Of a stretch of DNA of 24,059 nt, positions 1 through 9,515 are shown in pieces (position 1 is the stretch's first letter; each line of letters begins with the position of its first letter). The stretch is from assembly GCA_009746045.1 (NCBI GenBank), contig RPFO01000862.1, positions 1 through 24,059 of the forward strand, written 5' to 3'. The translations under genes and the position numbers were made by a program. The notes below the pieces were generated by a model that saw nothing but the letters and a program-made list of their open reading frames with translations, was not told the origin of the DNA and ran no database searches. The stretch is from Mesostigma viride (Eukaryota; Streptophyta; Mesostigmatophyceae; Mesostigmatales; Mesostigmataceae).

Positions 1-270
1 CAACCGTGCCGTCGACTTATAGCCTGGCGGCACCTCCTGACGTGGGCTGGGCCCAGTGATGTTAGACGCCGCAAGGCCCGCACCTTCAAAGAACAGCTAG
101 TAGAGGACATGGGGGCTAGGCCTCTCCGTGATTGGAAGAAGATGATGGACAAGGCCAAGTGGGCCCAGGTCATAGAGACAATGAGCCCCCCCAGTGGGGA
201 AGCGCCCGCGTGTGCAGTCCCGCGGGAGGCACGCCAGATAGCTCCCCTCGGGCAGCGTGCGGCTGCCTAG
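1..270 (+). pseudogene. LINE (non-LTR retrotransposon) ORF2 C-terminal end, cut by the window edge
   Basis: Frame 1 is open from base 1 to a TAG at 268-270, giving about 89 residues. The segment RRRKARTFKEQLVEDMG followed by LRDWKKMMDKAKWAQVI has the pattern seen at the very end of many LINE ORF2 proteins: a basic R-x-G/R-x-P/A-x-T-W/F stretch, then a V-x-x-D-hydrophobic helix, then a W-x-x-hydrophobic-D-x-x-x-W motif. The reverse transcriptase itself would lie upstream, outside the window. The reading frame here is intact, unlike the neighbouring - strand copy. Family assignment rests on this short C-terminal motif only, so the clade cannot be given. It may be the end of an intact element rather than a pseudogene; the window edge prevents a decision. 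Confidence 0.55.
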
Positions 271-424
271 ATAGATGTTGTAGTTAGAATGCTGTTAGGT
301 AGATGTAGTATTGTAGCCAATGTAGATAGATTAGACGGTAGGAATGTTTGCACCCATCCATCCATCCATCGGGTTAATGCTCCGTGACTCCCCAACGGGA
401 GCACGAGTCTAATTAATTAATTAA
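271..424 (+). repeat. Probable LINE 3' UTR with (TTAA)n tail
   Basis: After the stop codon come about 135 bases without an open frame, including a CATC microsatellite (about 355-370). There is a possible stem-loop in which TGCTCC (379-384) can pair with GGAGCA further on (about 398-403). The stretch ends in a TAATTAATTAATTAATTA tract at about 409-427. Many LINEs end in a stem-loop and a short microsatellite tail used for target-primed reverse transcription, which fits this arrangement. The tail role is inference. Confidence 0.4.
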
Positions 425-1332
425 TTAGCTGCCAGTGTGGGTGTGATCGTCCACGCCTCGGCGCCATACGTGAGCACCGTGAGGACGAGGACCTTGAAGA
501 GCATGCGCTAGCTTGCGGTGCTCGCCCAGGCCCTTCGAGCGCCAGTAGGTGTTGAGCGAACGGAGCCTGGCCCAGGCCAGGCCGATGCGGGTGTCCACAT
601 CGTTGGCGGTGTCAGCGGGAGCCAACTCCCTAACAGTTTGAAGCGAGCGCGGAACGGGACCTCCGTCCTGTCGGCAGCGCGCAGCGCGGTGTACTGGAGG
701 CCCCAATCACCATCGCCTCAGTTTTGACACTTCTGAATCTCCAACCCCACCGCCCTCGCCTCCAGGGAGTGCAGGCCCAAACAGTCCAGCCAGGTCTGAA
801 TGTGCTCGGGGCGCGCGATGAGGATGGTGTCATCCGCATAAATCAGGTCGGCCAGGCGGTAGCCAGGGCTAACCCCGCCGTGCTCGCGCTCGTTAAGGAT
901 GTCCAAGCCTGGCTCGAAACCCCTCAGTTAAGAGTGCAGTAAAGCGCCCACGTGCCGGCGCATGACGTGATCCACGACAATTAATGAACAGGTATGGGGA
1001 CAGGACACAACCTTGCCACACCCCATGGTGAAGGGGAATGGTGGGGTGGTGCCTTCCGCAGTCCGGACTACTGCCTGTGAGCCCTCATACAGTCGACGAA
1101 TGGCAGCAATAAACGCTGGTGGCACCCGATCCAGAGCTAGGATGGCCCAAAGAGCCCTCCAGAGGACCGTGTCAAAGGCCTTGATATAGTCAACAAAAAG
1201 GCCCCCCATGTCCTCTACTACGATAGCCACGAGCCACGGTAGCCATGGCTGACGGCGGAGCTCATAACTTTCACGTTTGAGCACCGAATTTAGCCGTGAA
1301 TATCGCAATCGATGCGTCTTTCTACGACGCAC
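425..1332 (-). pseudogene. Decayed LINE reverse transcriptase (ORF2 fragment)
   Basis: Read on the - strand, the fragment carries successive reverse transcriptase motifs. FVDYIKAFDTVLW (about 1160-1200) is the first catalytic-Asp block. LYEGSQAVVRT and a degenerate GCGKVVSCP stand where GVRQGxxLSP is expected (about 1000-1025). LADLIYADDTILIARP (about 822-870) holds the YADD active site. A post-RT segment follows with KTEAMVIG, DTRIGLAWARLRSLN and a tyrosine-Gly-Ala-Glu-Ala-Trp stretch near 440-470. The catalytic D and DD are present, but the frame is broken: an in-frame TAA after LLHS, a shift around 720, and another near 505. The N-terminal endonuclease and the last C-terminal part are missing, so it cannot make a functional protein. 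It meets the + strand LINE tail at the TTAA tract. Confidence 0.8.
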
Positions 1333-1361
1333 ATGCCGAAGCTATTCTGAAGCAATATACG

Positions 1362-2534
1362 ATGAGCAAACGCCTCTCGACGCAACGCAGCCTGGCGGCT
1401 GCGCTCGGCAATGAAAATACGCCTGCAGCCTAGCTCGGCTGCAGCTTCGCCCACCGGCCCAGACGGCAACGGTGACTCTAGTCGTGCACTGGTGCTCGCC
1501 CGGCCAGCCTCGATCCCGGGCTTGCCTCGCCATCTGCATCGCCTGAACCTAAGCGCAGTCGCTCGATCTGCTGAGCTGCCCTGGGAAGAGATCTCCTTTG
1601 ACATCAACAGCTCCAGCTACTGGCAACGCAGCCCAGGATTCTTCATGGAAGACGTGTTTTACGGGTCACACGCCTCGCTTCTAGCCCTGTGCGTGCACCT
1701 CACGTCCCACAACCGCGGCCGCTGGCCTGGTGATGGCAAGCTTGTCGACCCCGCCGAGGCTCTCCCAATCATTCACCGCATGAGTCGCCCCAAGCTCCAA
1801 CGCTTCGCCCTCTGCTCCCTTGTTTGTTGGACGCTCCCAAACCGCGATCTGGACTACCCCACCGCCCCCCCCACCTTCCCCACCGAAGCCACCATCCGCA
1901 CCCTCCTTAAGGAAGCTTTCGAGTGAGCACGTGAACCCCCTTGCCGCAGATGTGGCGGCAAATGGAGGCACGCTAGCTGCTGAGCTCCCCACCATCCCCA
2001 CCGCCACCGCCACCCTCCTCGCCTCCACCCCCCCCCCCCTCCGCCTCCACCGACTCCATCACCGCCCAGCTCCGCGACATCGACCAGCAGCAGGCGCCTC
2101 AAGGATAATGCAATTGCTATCGAGGTCCTGCAGAACACCGCAGGCCTCACCGCCCAGGTGGTGAAGGACATCGCCGCCAAGCCAGCCCCTGCTGGCCTGG
2201 CCGGTGATGCTCCTCCCATCACGACCTGCATGGCGGTAGATAGCAACATACCACCTCCACCACCTCCGCCGTCGCAGCCCAGCTCCAGCGGCAGACGCTT
2301 GACCTCCGCGAGGAGGCCGAGCTCGCCAAGCGCAGCCTCAACGCCATACTCAAGAACTTCGACATGGTGGAAGGTGAGAATTCCGAGAAGCTTGCACGTG
2401 CGTTTGAGAGCAAAATCCTTGCACGCATGGGCCTTCTTGGTGAGATTAAGCTGACCGCCCACCGCCTCCCCCCGCGCGGGGTAAGGCAGGGGGGGCGTCC
2501 CCAACATCTACTGCTCCAATTTTGGTACTTTTGA
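1362..2534 (+). pseudogene. ORF1-like retroelement protein, broken by frameshifts
   Basis: A start at 1362 opens MSKRLSTQRSLAAALGNENT and stops at 1433. The main frame (1411-1926) then continues for 171 residues, including ELPWEEISFDINSSSYW and a Pro-rich end. Further pieces occur in other frames: about 1927-2050; 2092-2280 (RRLKDNAIAIEVLQNTAG, then a proline run); and 2280-2534 (LREEAELAKRSLNAILKNFD followed by ESKILARMGLLGEIKL). The charged heptad-like segments and the K/R-x-x-x-hydrophobic-hydrophobic-hydrophobic-K-x-F pattern recall coiled-coil plus RRM-like ORF1 proteins of LINEs. This is inference from composition and context, not a recognised family. The breaks lie at or near poly-C and CAG-rich tracts, where slippage is easy, but sequencing error in homopolymers could also cause them. 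It faces away from the RT fragment, so it belongs to a different insertion. Confidence 0.4.
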
Positions 2535-3148
2535 AATTCCATGCCTGGAGCGCAAAGTTTGCAATATATGTGCCGTTTGTAGCTCTAGCTCTATAATAAC
2601 CTGACCAACCCCGCATTCCTCAAAGTACTTAGCACTTGTTGCCTATTCTCATTATGCGAATCACATGATTAGGATGTGCTTCATGATTGCTATTGCTCGA
2701 GATTCAATTAAGAATGATTGACATCAATAAATGATGAACCAAATAAACCAAATTAGGCCACTTGACAAGTTCATGATCCATTTAAATTGTACAATTAAGC
2801 GATTAATTAATTCATAAATCATACATTACATGGGATACCCCCGTCGACGAGCTAGTGGTACGTACAATGAAACATTTGAGTTTGTAACATGTCTCCATGG
2901 ATATATACATGTATGCTGGACCTCGCGCATCTCAGCCCTCTAAGAAATGTTATTTGAACTCAGGTCTAGATCTAAATATATACATGATCTGGATAATATT
3001 ATACACTTCCTTAAAAGAGCATGAATCGAGCTTTACAATTCAGGACAAGGAACTCGTTTGCAAATCACGGCTGAAAGGCAAGTGCTCACAACGAAGCACG
3101 TGCTCTCAAGGCTGTCCACCTCGTCCAACCAAGCCCGGGCGAGCTGGC
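2535..3148. other. AT-rich stretch without a recognised gene
   Basis: Short open frames here look random. The stretch holds AT-rich sequence with ATTAATTAATT runs, and on the - strand it would be the 3' untranslated side of the transposase-like gene. A TGTAAA on the - strand near 3031-3037 could be a poly(A) signal of the green-algal TGTAA type, but a single pentamer is weak evidence. No inverted repeat that could be a transposon end was found by eye. Confidence 0.4.
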
Positions 3149-6100
3149 CTACTCAACAGGTCTCTTCTTGGCCAAGTTCGTGAGCCGTTTCTCGACGTCT
3201 GTCGGAATGGTCAAGATGGCCTGGCGATTGTTAGCTGGGTTGACAACAATGGTGTGTTCGAACCCCGCGTCCATGCACAGGTAGCAATTGACCAAGTTTG
3301 GCTGTTCAGCTTGCGCATCGGCGTCCATTTTGAACATCGTCGCCATACCCGGAAATCTGTCCCAGTAGCGCACCCCCACCACCCATTGTCCCTTACGGAA
3401 CAACTCCCTATCGACCTTGCCGTTTCTGTCGGCCACTCGCCTCACGAAAGTAGCGGCCACCTGATAAGGCTCCTGCAAGACTTCCGCTAGCCAATATGGA
3501 TGATCTGGATCGTGGGACTCATCACCAGAGTAGGACTCGACGGCAAAAATGTCTCGCAGCTTCAGTCTCCTTCCCATCATCGTCCTCTCTGCCTGTAGTC
3601 TGTTCAGTCGCGTCCCTGCGTGCCCCCCTTGTCCGTTTGGGTTCCTTTGCACTGGCTCCCCCAGTTTGTGGAGCTTCATCCGAGCACCTCCCACATTCCA
3701 GCCGTCCATGTCGGTCCACTCCTTTCGACAATCCCACCACCTTTCCTCGGCGCACGCACCGCCACAATAGCAGGAATACTGGCGCAGCATTAAGCGCGTC
3801 ACATTCGACTTGTCCATGCGCCACCAGTGCGCCTTCTTCACTCCTTTGATTTCGCCGCGCCCTGGGCTGTAAGGAAGCACCTGCGCGTCGAAGACAAGAT
3901 TTGCACAAGGGAAAGTTGAAGTTACGAGACCATCGAGCTAGTTGTGTTTTATTAAGCACTCCTGATCGCCAGGACTCCAAGAACGCCCTAGAAACGACGG
4001 CCGGCGTAACTATTCCCTGAACGAGGACTGTACACTTAATTACCTCGGGGAACTCGAAGAAGTTACGCCTGGTCGTTGTGGTCCCGCCCACCGCCCCCGA
4101 CGCCAGATTCTCCACCAACTGGGCGGCCGTCTGTTTGTCCTGGTTCTCTTCCCTGATGTGCCACCTCCTCAACATGCACTTCACAGTCCCACCAGCTCCA
4201 TCCACCTCCCCCTTTCCGTGCTGCTCCCCAAAGTAATTCCACTCAAATGACTCCAGGTGCGGATCCTCCGTCAGCAGCCGGGCCACTTCCGCGATCACAT
4301 TCCTTGACTTGAACTGCATGGAGCAATTGTCCGACCACCCAATGAAGCGCTTCACCTCTACCCCTTCTGACCGTAGTGTCGCCAGGATTTTGAGGATAGC
4401 AAAACGGAGGGCCCGCCCGTCCCTTTTCATTCCGCCCTGTCCGATGAAGTGAAACTCCCTTCTCACGACCTTTCCCGACGCTGGATCCAAGTAGCGCACG
4501 ATCCAGGGCATAAGGACGAATGTGACTGGATGCCAATACTGTGCTTGGAGATTGTGATAGGTGTAAGACTGGTAGTTCTCGGCGTAATCTGTGTGGCATA
4601 CAAGGTCCCCCACCCGCATCCTTGAGAGACATTCCTTGGAGGCGTCCGCTTGCCACCACGCGTTGAAGCAATGCTGGATGAAGTCCGGCCACTTGTCCAC
4701 AATTGCCTCCTTTAGCTCCGTTGGTGTGGACTTGACGTCGACTTGCGTCAATCGCTGCCCACCAGCCTTTGCGATCTCGTCACAGTCGTCCTGCATATGC
4801 GCAGTGTGCACATACAGAAAAGACATCAACTTCGACCCACCAATGACCTGTAGAAAGAAAAAAGACAGGACCTCAGGAAAAATTGAAAAAGAAACGCCTT
4901 GGGGCGCAACCACTCCACTAAAAATTACCTCTGGCCCAAGAACTTCAGGAAACATTGCAAAAGAAACGCCTTGGGGCGCAACCACTCCACTAAAAATTAC
5001 CTCTGGCCCAAGAACCGCACCCGGCGGCACATCCTGCATCTCGTATCTGGTCCATGAAATCAGGTGGTTGGAAGCCTCCTCCCGTTCGCATAACATGAAG
5101 TTCCGAATTCCACACTTGGGAGCCAGGCAAGTGCCCAACACACAAGCCTTACGCCGGATCGAGCAAACCCCCAACTCCTCGCCCAGGTCATGATCGGGCA
5201 CCCCTTCCTCGTCGTCCAGCACCCTCCCATGCATGGGCAGATCCTCAAGTTCGCCCTGAAAAGGCTGAACCTGCGGCCGCGACGACCCCACAGACGACCT
5301 CGAACCTCCCCCCTCCCTCATCCCCTCCACCTCACAAGTAAACTTGTTCACCCACTCTGTCGTGTGAGTGGCTTTGAAAATGGAACATGTGGGCACGGAC
5401 GACCCCACGTCGAGCTGGCTACCATGATCGCACGCGTGGCATTCAGGTCCGCACTCGCATCTGGCATGAAAAGTTGCACGAAATTTGGCCAACCCCCCAA
5501 CCATGGACTGCATGGTAGTGTGGTGCTGGCATGCGCACAAGTTCCGCATTTTCCACCGCCCCTTGACGCATGCGGGCATATGCTTGCAAAAAGTAGTGTA
5601 TCCCACATGAACTGTGCTCTTCTGATTCGTGCGTAGCATTGACATCCCTGCCTCCGTCTCCAAAATCACCTGATTTCCCCCCCTCACACCCTCCTCCCCC
5701 CCCCCCCCCCCCTCCCTACTGTCCATCCGCCGCGGTGGCTTCAACTCCGGATGGCGGGAAATGAACACTTCGTAAATCTTCGACTTGGAGACAGTATAGT
5801 AGCGCGCACCCTCCGAAAACGCTAGTGTATGTTTGTAATCCTTTCTGGTCCATTCACAATGAACATCCTTCATGTTCGGAGACGCCCGCGTCAAGTTATC
5901 ATCCCTCCAGCACGCTTGTATCAGGGCAATGACTTCCGTCGGAAGCTCGTCTTTCCTCCTCCTCCTCTCTGGCGCACTCATCAAAAGGTCGTCCTCCCCT
6001 TCTTCCATTCCATCCCTGTGACCCCGAACAGTTGCGACAAAGCGCCTGTCAATCCCGAACGCGCGCTCCACAATCCTGTCCGGGACGCCCTCCATTGCCT

Positions 6101-6497
6101 TCGTAACAAGTCCACACAAGGCCCACCTAAGCCCACGATCCTTCTCAGATGTTCCCAAGTCGCCAAAAGCCTTCTTGATGTTATCCCGAAGAGATTCCGC
6201 CCAATTTTCAGGAAGCCCGCCGTCACAGTTCTTCCTCTTCTTAATGCCGTTGCTCTCCGCCACCATGGCATTTAGTCTTGAAGCTGCGCAAGACAGAACC
6301 TCCGCGCTCATCTCTGGCGTCCTGTGGTTGTTTGCTTTCACGCGTTCCGCCATGATAGGAAAGATGTCATTGGCAATTTTGTACCCCTTGTTCTCGATGT
6401 ACTTGTCGCTCCAGAGACCGCGAAGTGCAGGCTCCCGGTCGTCATTGGACAAGGGACGCGAACCGTCGGAAACGGCCCCCCGCCCCGATCGCGCCAT
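3149..6497 (-). CDS. Transposase-like protein with D-ENY / SDN / HGKG-DG-GG motifs, two introns
   Basis: The first in-frame ATG is at 6497; upstream codons are open but start only with TTG. Removing phase-0 GT-AG introns 4848-5000 and 3881-4043 gives one frame of about 1,010 residues ending at 3149. Domains in order: a charged N-terminal third; a Cys/His cluster at about residues 305-360 (FCKHMPAC, RNLCACQHH, CECGPECHAC); HTDYAENY with a following Q and HP (about 583); WSDNCSMQFKSR (about 669); FGEQHGKGEVDGAGGTVK (about 704); a second Cys cluster CYCGGACAEERWWDC (about 804); and a C-terminal YWLAEVLQEPY / RKGQWVVGVRYWDR segment. This order matches repetitive eukaryotic proteins that I recall as uncharacterised, probably RNase H-fold DDE/D transposases; the acidic residues in D-ENY, SDN and VDG are candidate catalytic residues. 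A run of 17 C at 5696-5712 lies in the coding exon. No terminal inverted repeats were found around it. Transposase activity is inference. Confidence 0.65.
3881..4043 (-). other. Intron 2 of the transposase-like gene
   Basis: On the - strand the donor is CCCGAG followed by GTAATTAAG (starting at 4043). The acceptor is a pyrimidine-rich stretch ending CGACGCGCAG before GTGCTTCC (last intron base 3881). The intron is 163 nt, phase 0, and joins RRNFFEFPE to VLPYSPGRGEIKG, which restores the frame of the 3149-3880 exon. Without it the long frame runs on into unrelated sequence. The intron holds one copy of the GC-rich AACGACGGCCGGCGTAACT motif at 3993-4011. Confidence 0.65.
4848..5000 (-). other. 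Intron 1 of the transposase-like gene, with a duplicated 5' splice site
   Basis: On the - strand the 3' end reads TTTTTTTCTTTCTACAG before GTCATTGG, a good polypyrimidine tract and AG. Two donors are possible, both CCAGAG followed by GTAATTTTTAG: one beginning at 5000 (intron 153 nt) and one at 4928 (intron 81 nt). They are 72 nt apart because of a tandem duplication. Both lengths divide by three and the intron has no stop codon in frame, so spliced, partly spliced and retained forms would all stay in frame. Splicing from 5000 joins GAVLGPE to VIGGSKL. Confidence 0.6.
4873..5015. repeat. 72-bp tandem duplication across the intron 1 donor
   Basis: 4873-4944 and 4945-5015 are almost identical; the differences are a few bases near TCAGGAAAAATTG versus TCAGGAAACATTG. 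Each copy includes the last exon bases GGGCCAGAG and the GTAATTTTTAG donor. Confidence 0.9.
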
Positions 6498-6643
6498 CAG
6501 ACTTTGGTCAGACGGCAGCTGATTTTTTTCGCCTCTTAATCCCGCGGCACCGAAAGCCCTGAGGATGAGTAATGATAAATAATCACCATTAAAGACACGA
6601 CGAAAACGATGGGCATCAAACAAGAACGACAAGCGTCATTAAT
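6498..6643. other. 5' flank of the transposase-like gene
   Basis: This is the upstream side of the - strand gene. It stays open in the gene's frame up to a TTG at 6632, but there is no ATG. No TATA box or transposon end could be identified here. Confidence 0.3.
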
Positions 6644-7199
6644 AACGCCGGCCGGCGCAACTGGATACATGTAAACCATACAAAAGTGATTTTATGAAAC
6701 ACATACAGTTTGTCATTAATAACGACGGCCGGCGTAACTCGGGCGCAATTAAAAACCATTAAGAAGCAACTCAGGATATGCAGGCAGAAATCCTTCAGGT
6801 GTAAAAAAGATGTACAAACACACTTTTGGTAATGGGGCCTGATTGCGCAACTGCAAGATACCATTGGAAACGCCGGCCGGCGCAACTGGATGCATGTACA
6901 TAAACCATACAAAAGTGATTTGCACAAAACCCCTACAATTTGTCATGAGTAACGACGGCCGGCGTAACTCGGTTGCATTTGAAAACCACAAAGAAGCAAC
7001 TCAGGTAGTGAAGGCGGAAATCCCAGAGGTGATAAAATGTTTACCAACACAAAATGTTGATAAGCGTGCAAGCTTTTGCAAGTGCGCGCAAGATACCATT
7101 GGAAACGCCGGCCGGCGCAACTGGAACACCAAAACAAAAAACTTGATTTGCACGAAACCCATTCAGTTCGTCATGGATAACGACGGCCGGCGCAACTTC
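6644..7199 (+). repeat. Tandem repeat of about 230 bp with alternating GC-rich motifs
   Basis: Two related motifs alternate. Type A is AACGCCGGCCGGCGCAACT, at 6644, 6869 and 7104. Type B is AACGACGGCCGGCGTAACT or a close variant, at 6721, 6951 and 7179. A-to-A spacing is 225 and 235 bp, B-to-B is 230 and 228 bp, and A-to-B is 75-82 bp, giving about two and a half units. Between motifs, blocks such as AAACCATACAAAAGTGATTT and AAGAAGCAACTCAGG are also repeated. The A core CGCCGGCCGGCG is a perfect 12-bp palindrome. A + strand frame through the last unit and a half (6843-7292) reads repeats of NAGRRNW and NDGRRN, but whether this is translated is unclear. Confidence 0.85.
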
Positions 7200-7495
7200 A
7201 TGGCACTCACCACTTTCACCAAATGCCATGTCGCCATTATATTGAGGAAAGCGAAGTATGCCCACTTGAAGCTGTGGTCTGCAGAACATTGACACAAAAT
7301 ATGCATGGTATTTCAAGCAATGAATGCTATGTGTCAGGCATCAATGTCTTTATTGTATCCAAATGTGGTTAGGACGGAGGTTTACATTGGTTGCTATTTT
7401 AAGACAATGGCGTATAACCAAACATTGCACACACTCAAGAGTGTACTTATGCTGAACTGGAAAGGAACATTAAACCCCAATAAGGTAGATATTTT

Positions 7496-7665
7496 TCTTT
7501 TACATTTTAATTTTTTATATACTACTTTATATAATATTATATTATATTATATTATATTATGCTATATTATGTTATATGAAATAACATTAAAATTAACATA
7601 AAATTAAAATTATATATTAATTATAGTATATTATATAATTTATATTATATATTATATTCACGATG
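7496..7665. repeat. AT-rich microsatellite, mainly TATAT/TTATA
   Basis: Nearly pure A and T with runs such as ATATTATATTATATTATAT around 7530-7560 and again at 7605-7660. No gene is seen in it. Confidence 0.9.
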
Positions 7666-8293
7666 CTCTGTGTATTAATGACATATCAGACACACCTACA
7701 TCACATCGCCTTGATGTTTCCGTTGTATGGGTCCGGTCGGGCGTTGGTAGCTGGTCGACAACAATTCTACATTTCCTAAAAAAAAATGCGACCGTGCCTA
7801 CATTCGAAGGCGCGCTGTGGCTGACCTGAACTATCGGTGAACACCTCGGCGTCACTTGACCGGCCTAGGTTGACATTTCGGCAGAGTAACGCTGCTTAAA
7901 GGATCCTTGCGTAGTTCGCGCGATTTGGCTCTTTATATATGTTTTTGGAGACGACGAGCAAGCATCCGATTGGTCAGCCAATTCCTGTCCAGTCCTCGGA
8001 CAGTGTCCAATCCGGTGCTTGGGATCCAGAAAACGTGCTCGAGCCTGGCCACTCTGTCGCGGGCGCCGCGCTAGTGGCGTCGCGCCCAAACCTGACCAGG
8101 CCATAGGAAAGGGCGGGGGCGAATGCAAGAATTATTGTTATATCCTGACCTGTCCTGGGGAAGGTCCGGGGCGAATGCAAGAATTAATATACCTGCGTAT
8201 GCAACCAACACGGCCGATCCACATACATAATCCGACTGAGCTGGACGGTACGGACCAAATTTCGGTGCAAATTGAGGCCCAAAAGCTATGTCG
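7666..8293. other. Unassigned sequence before the foldback element, with a 52-bp-spaced direct repeat
   Basis: No convincing gene or RNA is visible. The 19-mer GGGGCGAATGCAAGAATTA occurs at 8116-8134 and again at 8168-8186. An A9 run lies near 7779-7787. The open frames here are short and unsupported. Confidence 0.4.
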
Positions 8294-8412
8294 GCATGGT
8301 GCGCGCACCCCTTGCGGTAGGGGCCATGGCGACTGCCTTTAGACGAAACGTGACAAATCTGGCACGCGGAAAGCAGAAATGCTCGATTGTTGGAGAAAAT
8401 TAGTTACTGATT

Positions 8413-8893
8413 CTAATTTATGGCGGGATGGTTGCGATCTATAATGTCGCGGGCTTTTTTTCTTTGCCATCGGCAGGGGGGGTCCGGCCTGAATTTCTGT
8501 CGGGATGAATAAAGTATATTGGATGCCTGCCGGGTTGATTGTCGATTGTTGCCAGTTTTGATGGTCGTAAGGAAAGCTAGTTTAATGATGTTTCTAAAGC
8601 CGTAAAAATTCCCGCTGCTATCTTTACCTTTCCCGTCATTTTGCGGTAAGATAACATTAGCCCTGCGCGATGCGTACTGCCCAACCACTCCATGAAAGGG
8701 TGGACTTTCTTGTGCGCCTGGGCACGAATAAATGCCCGTTATGGTACGTTCTTGTGTTAAACGTCTTAAGCTTGCGTTTTCCTGCTTTCTTACCTCGTTG
8801 AGCGTAAGCTTTTTGCCTTCTTTCCGGCCAGATGCAGCCAGAAAGTTGCGGGTCCTGGCGCTGCATCGCTGGATTCCTGGGTGTCTTTTAGCT
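8413..8893 (-). pseudogene. Left-arm counterpart of the hypothetical small protein
   Basis: The frame matching 22966-23340 is open on the - strand from just after a TAA near 8895 to a stop at 8413. The right-arm ATG is CTG here, so no start codon is in the equivalent place; GTG at 8688 is the only alternative noted. It ends 16 codons later than the right copy because a CAA replaces the TAA stop. Residues NVILPQNDGKGKDSSGNFYG are unchanged between the arms, while other parts differ, including one 3-nt indel. No known domain is recognised. Confidence 0.2.
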
Positions 8894-9284
8894 AGTTAAT
8901 CGTCTGTGACGTGGCTGGCTTTCTGCAGCGCGTGGCCCGCAACCTGTCGGGAAGGTGTAATGCTTTTATTTCCATGCTTCTCTGAAATTTCTTTTGCTTT
9001 ATAGACAGTTGTGTTCGAGGAAATTCACGCGGTCTTCCTAAGCAGCGGCATCATTTTCCCCAGACACTGACGAGCTGGCACCTGTCTCCTAAAGAGAGCG
9101 GCTCGTGCTTGTTAGAAAGGAGGCAGTGTGCATTTTGCGGGACACAATGCTTTGGTGGCACATGCGTCAGGTAGGCTGTTCCAATGGTCTCTTCACCTTT
9201 CCCACTGAGTAAATGTTAGCATTTGTCATGCTAACCAGAGCAGCTAGCCACAGGTTGGCTGGATAAAAAGTCAGCTTATTTTCT

Positions 9285-9294
9285 CTTTATATAC
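9285..9294 (-). promoter_or_regulatory. Outward TATA-like box in the left arm
   Basis: Exact mirror copy of the right-arm box (CTTTATATAC on the + strand), facing the left end of the element. Confidence 0.35.
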
Positions 9295-9515
9295 TGCGTG
9301 TGTGGTCCTCCACGTGTCCGGCTTGTTGGGCATTTTGGAAGAGGGTTTATAATGTGTTGTTGGGTGGAACAACTTGGTTGTTGGCACAAAATCACACATT
9401 ATTAGCCTGAGATAGGCATGACATATGCTGCTCAGGCGTGTCGTCCTACCAGCCTTGTTGTTAAGGGTAGACTCACAAGGCTGGCTGTGCCGATGGAGGG
9501 GTGGGGCGTGCTAGC

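Noticed and set aside
2897-3490. 197-codon + strand open frame
   Set aside because: Mostly antisense to the C-terminal exon of the transposase-like gene; no motif of its own.
3522-3880. Continuation of the long - strand frame past 3880 (the residues after NFPLCKSC)
   Set aside because: It is a shadow: the conserved Cys cluster and following residues are in another frame, reached by splicing intron 2.
5670-5719. A 50-nt intron over the poly-C run (GTAGGG to ATCAG)
   Set aside because: Removing it shifts the frame away from the FCKHMPAC / RNLCACQHH cluster, so the unspliced reading is better.
7900-8110. Possible tRNA or other structured RNA
   Set aside because: No TGG-N-NNTGG / GGTTCRANTCC box pair or cloverleaf could be found by eye.
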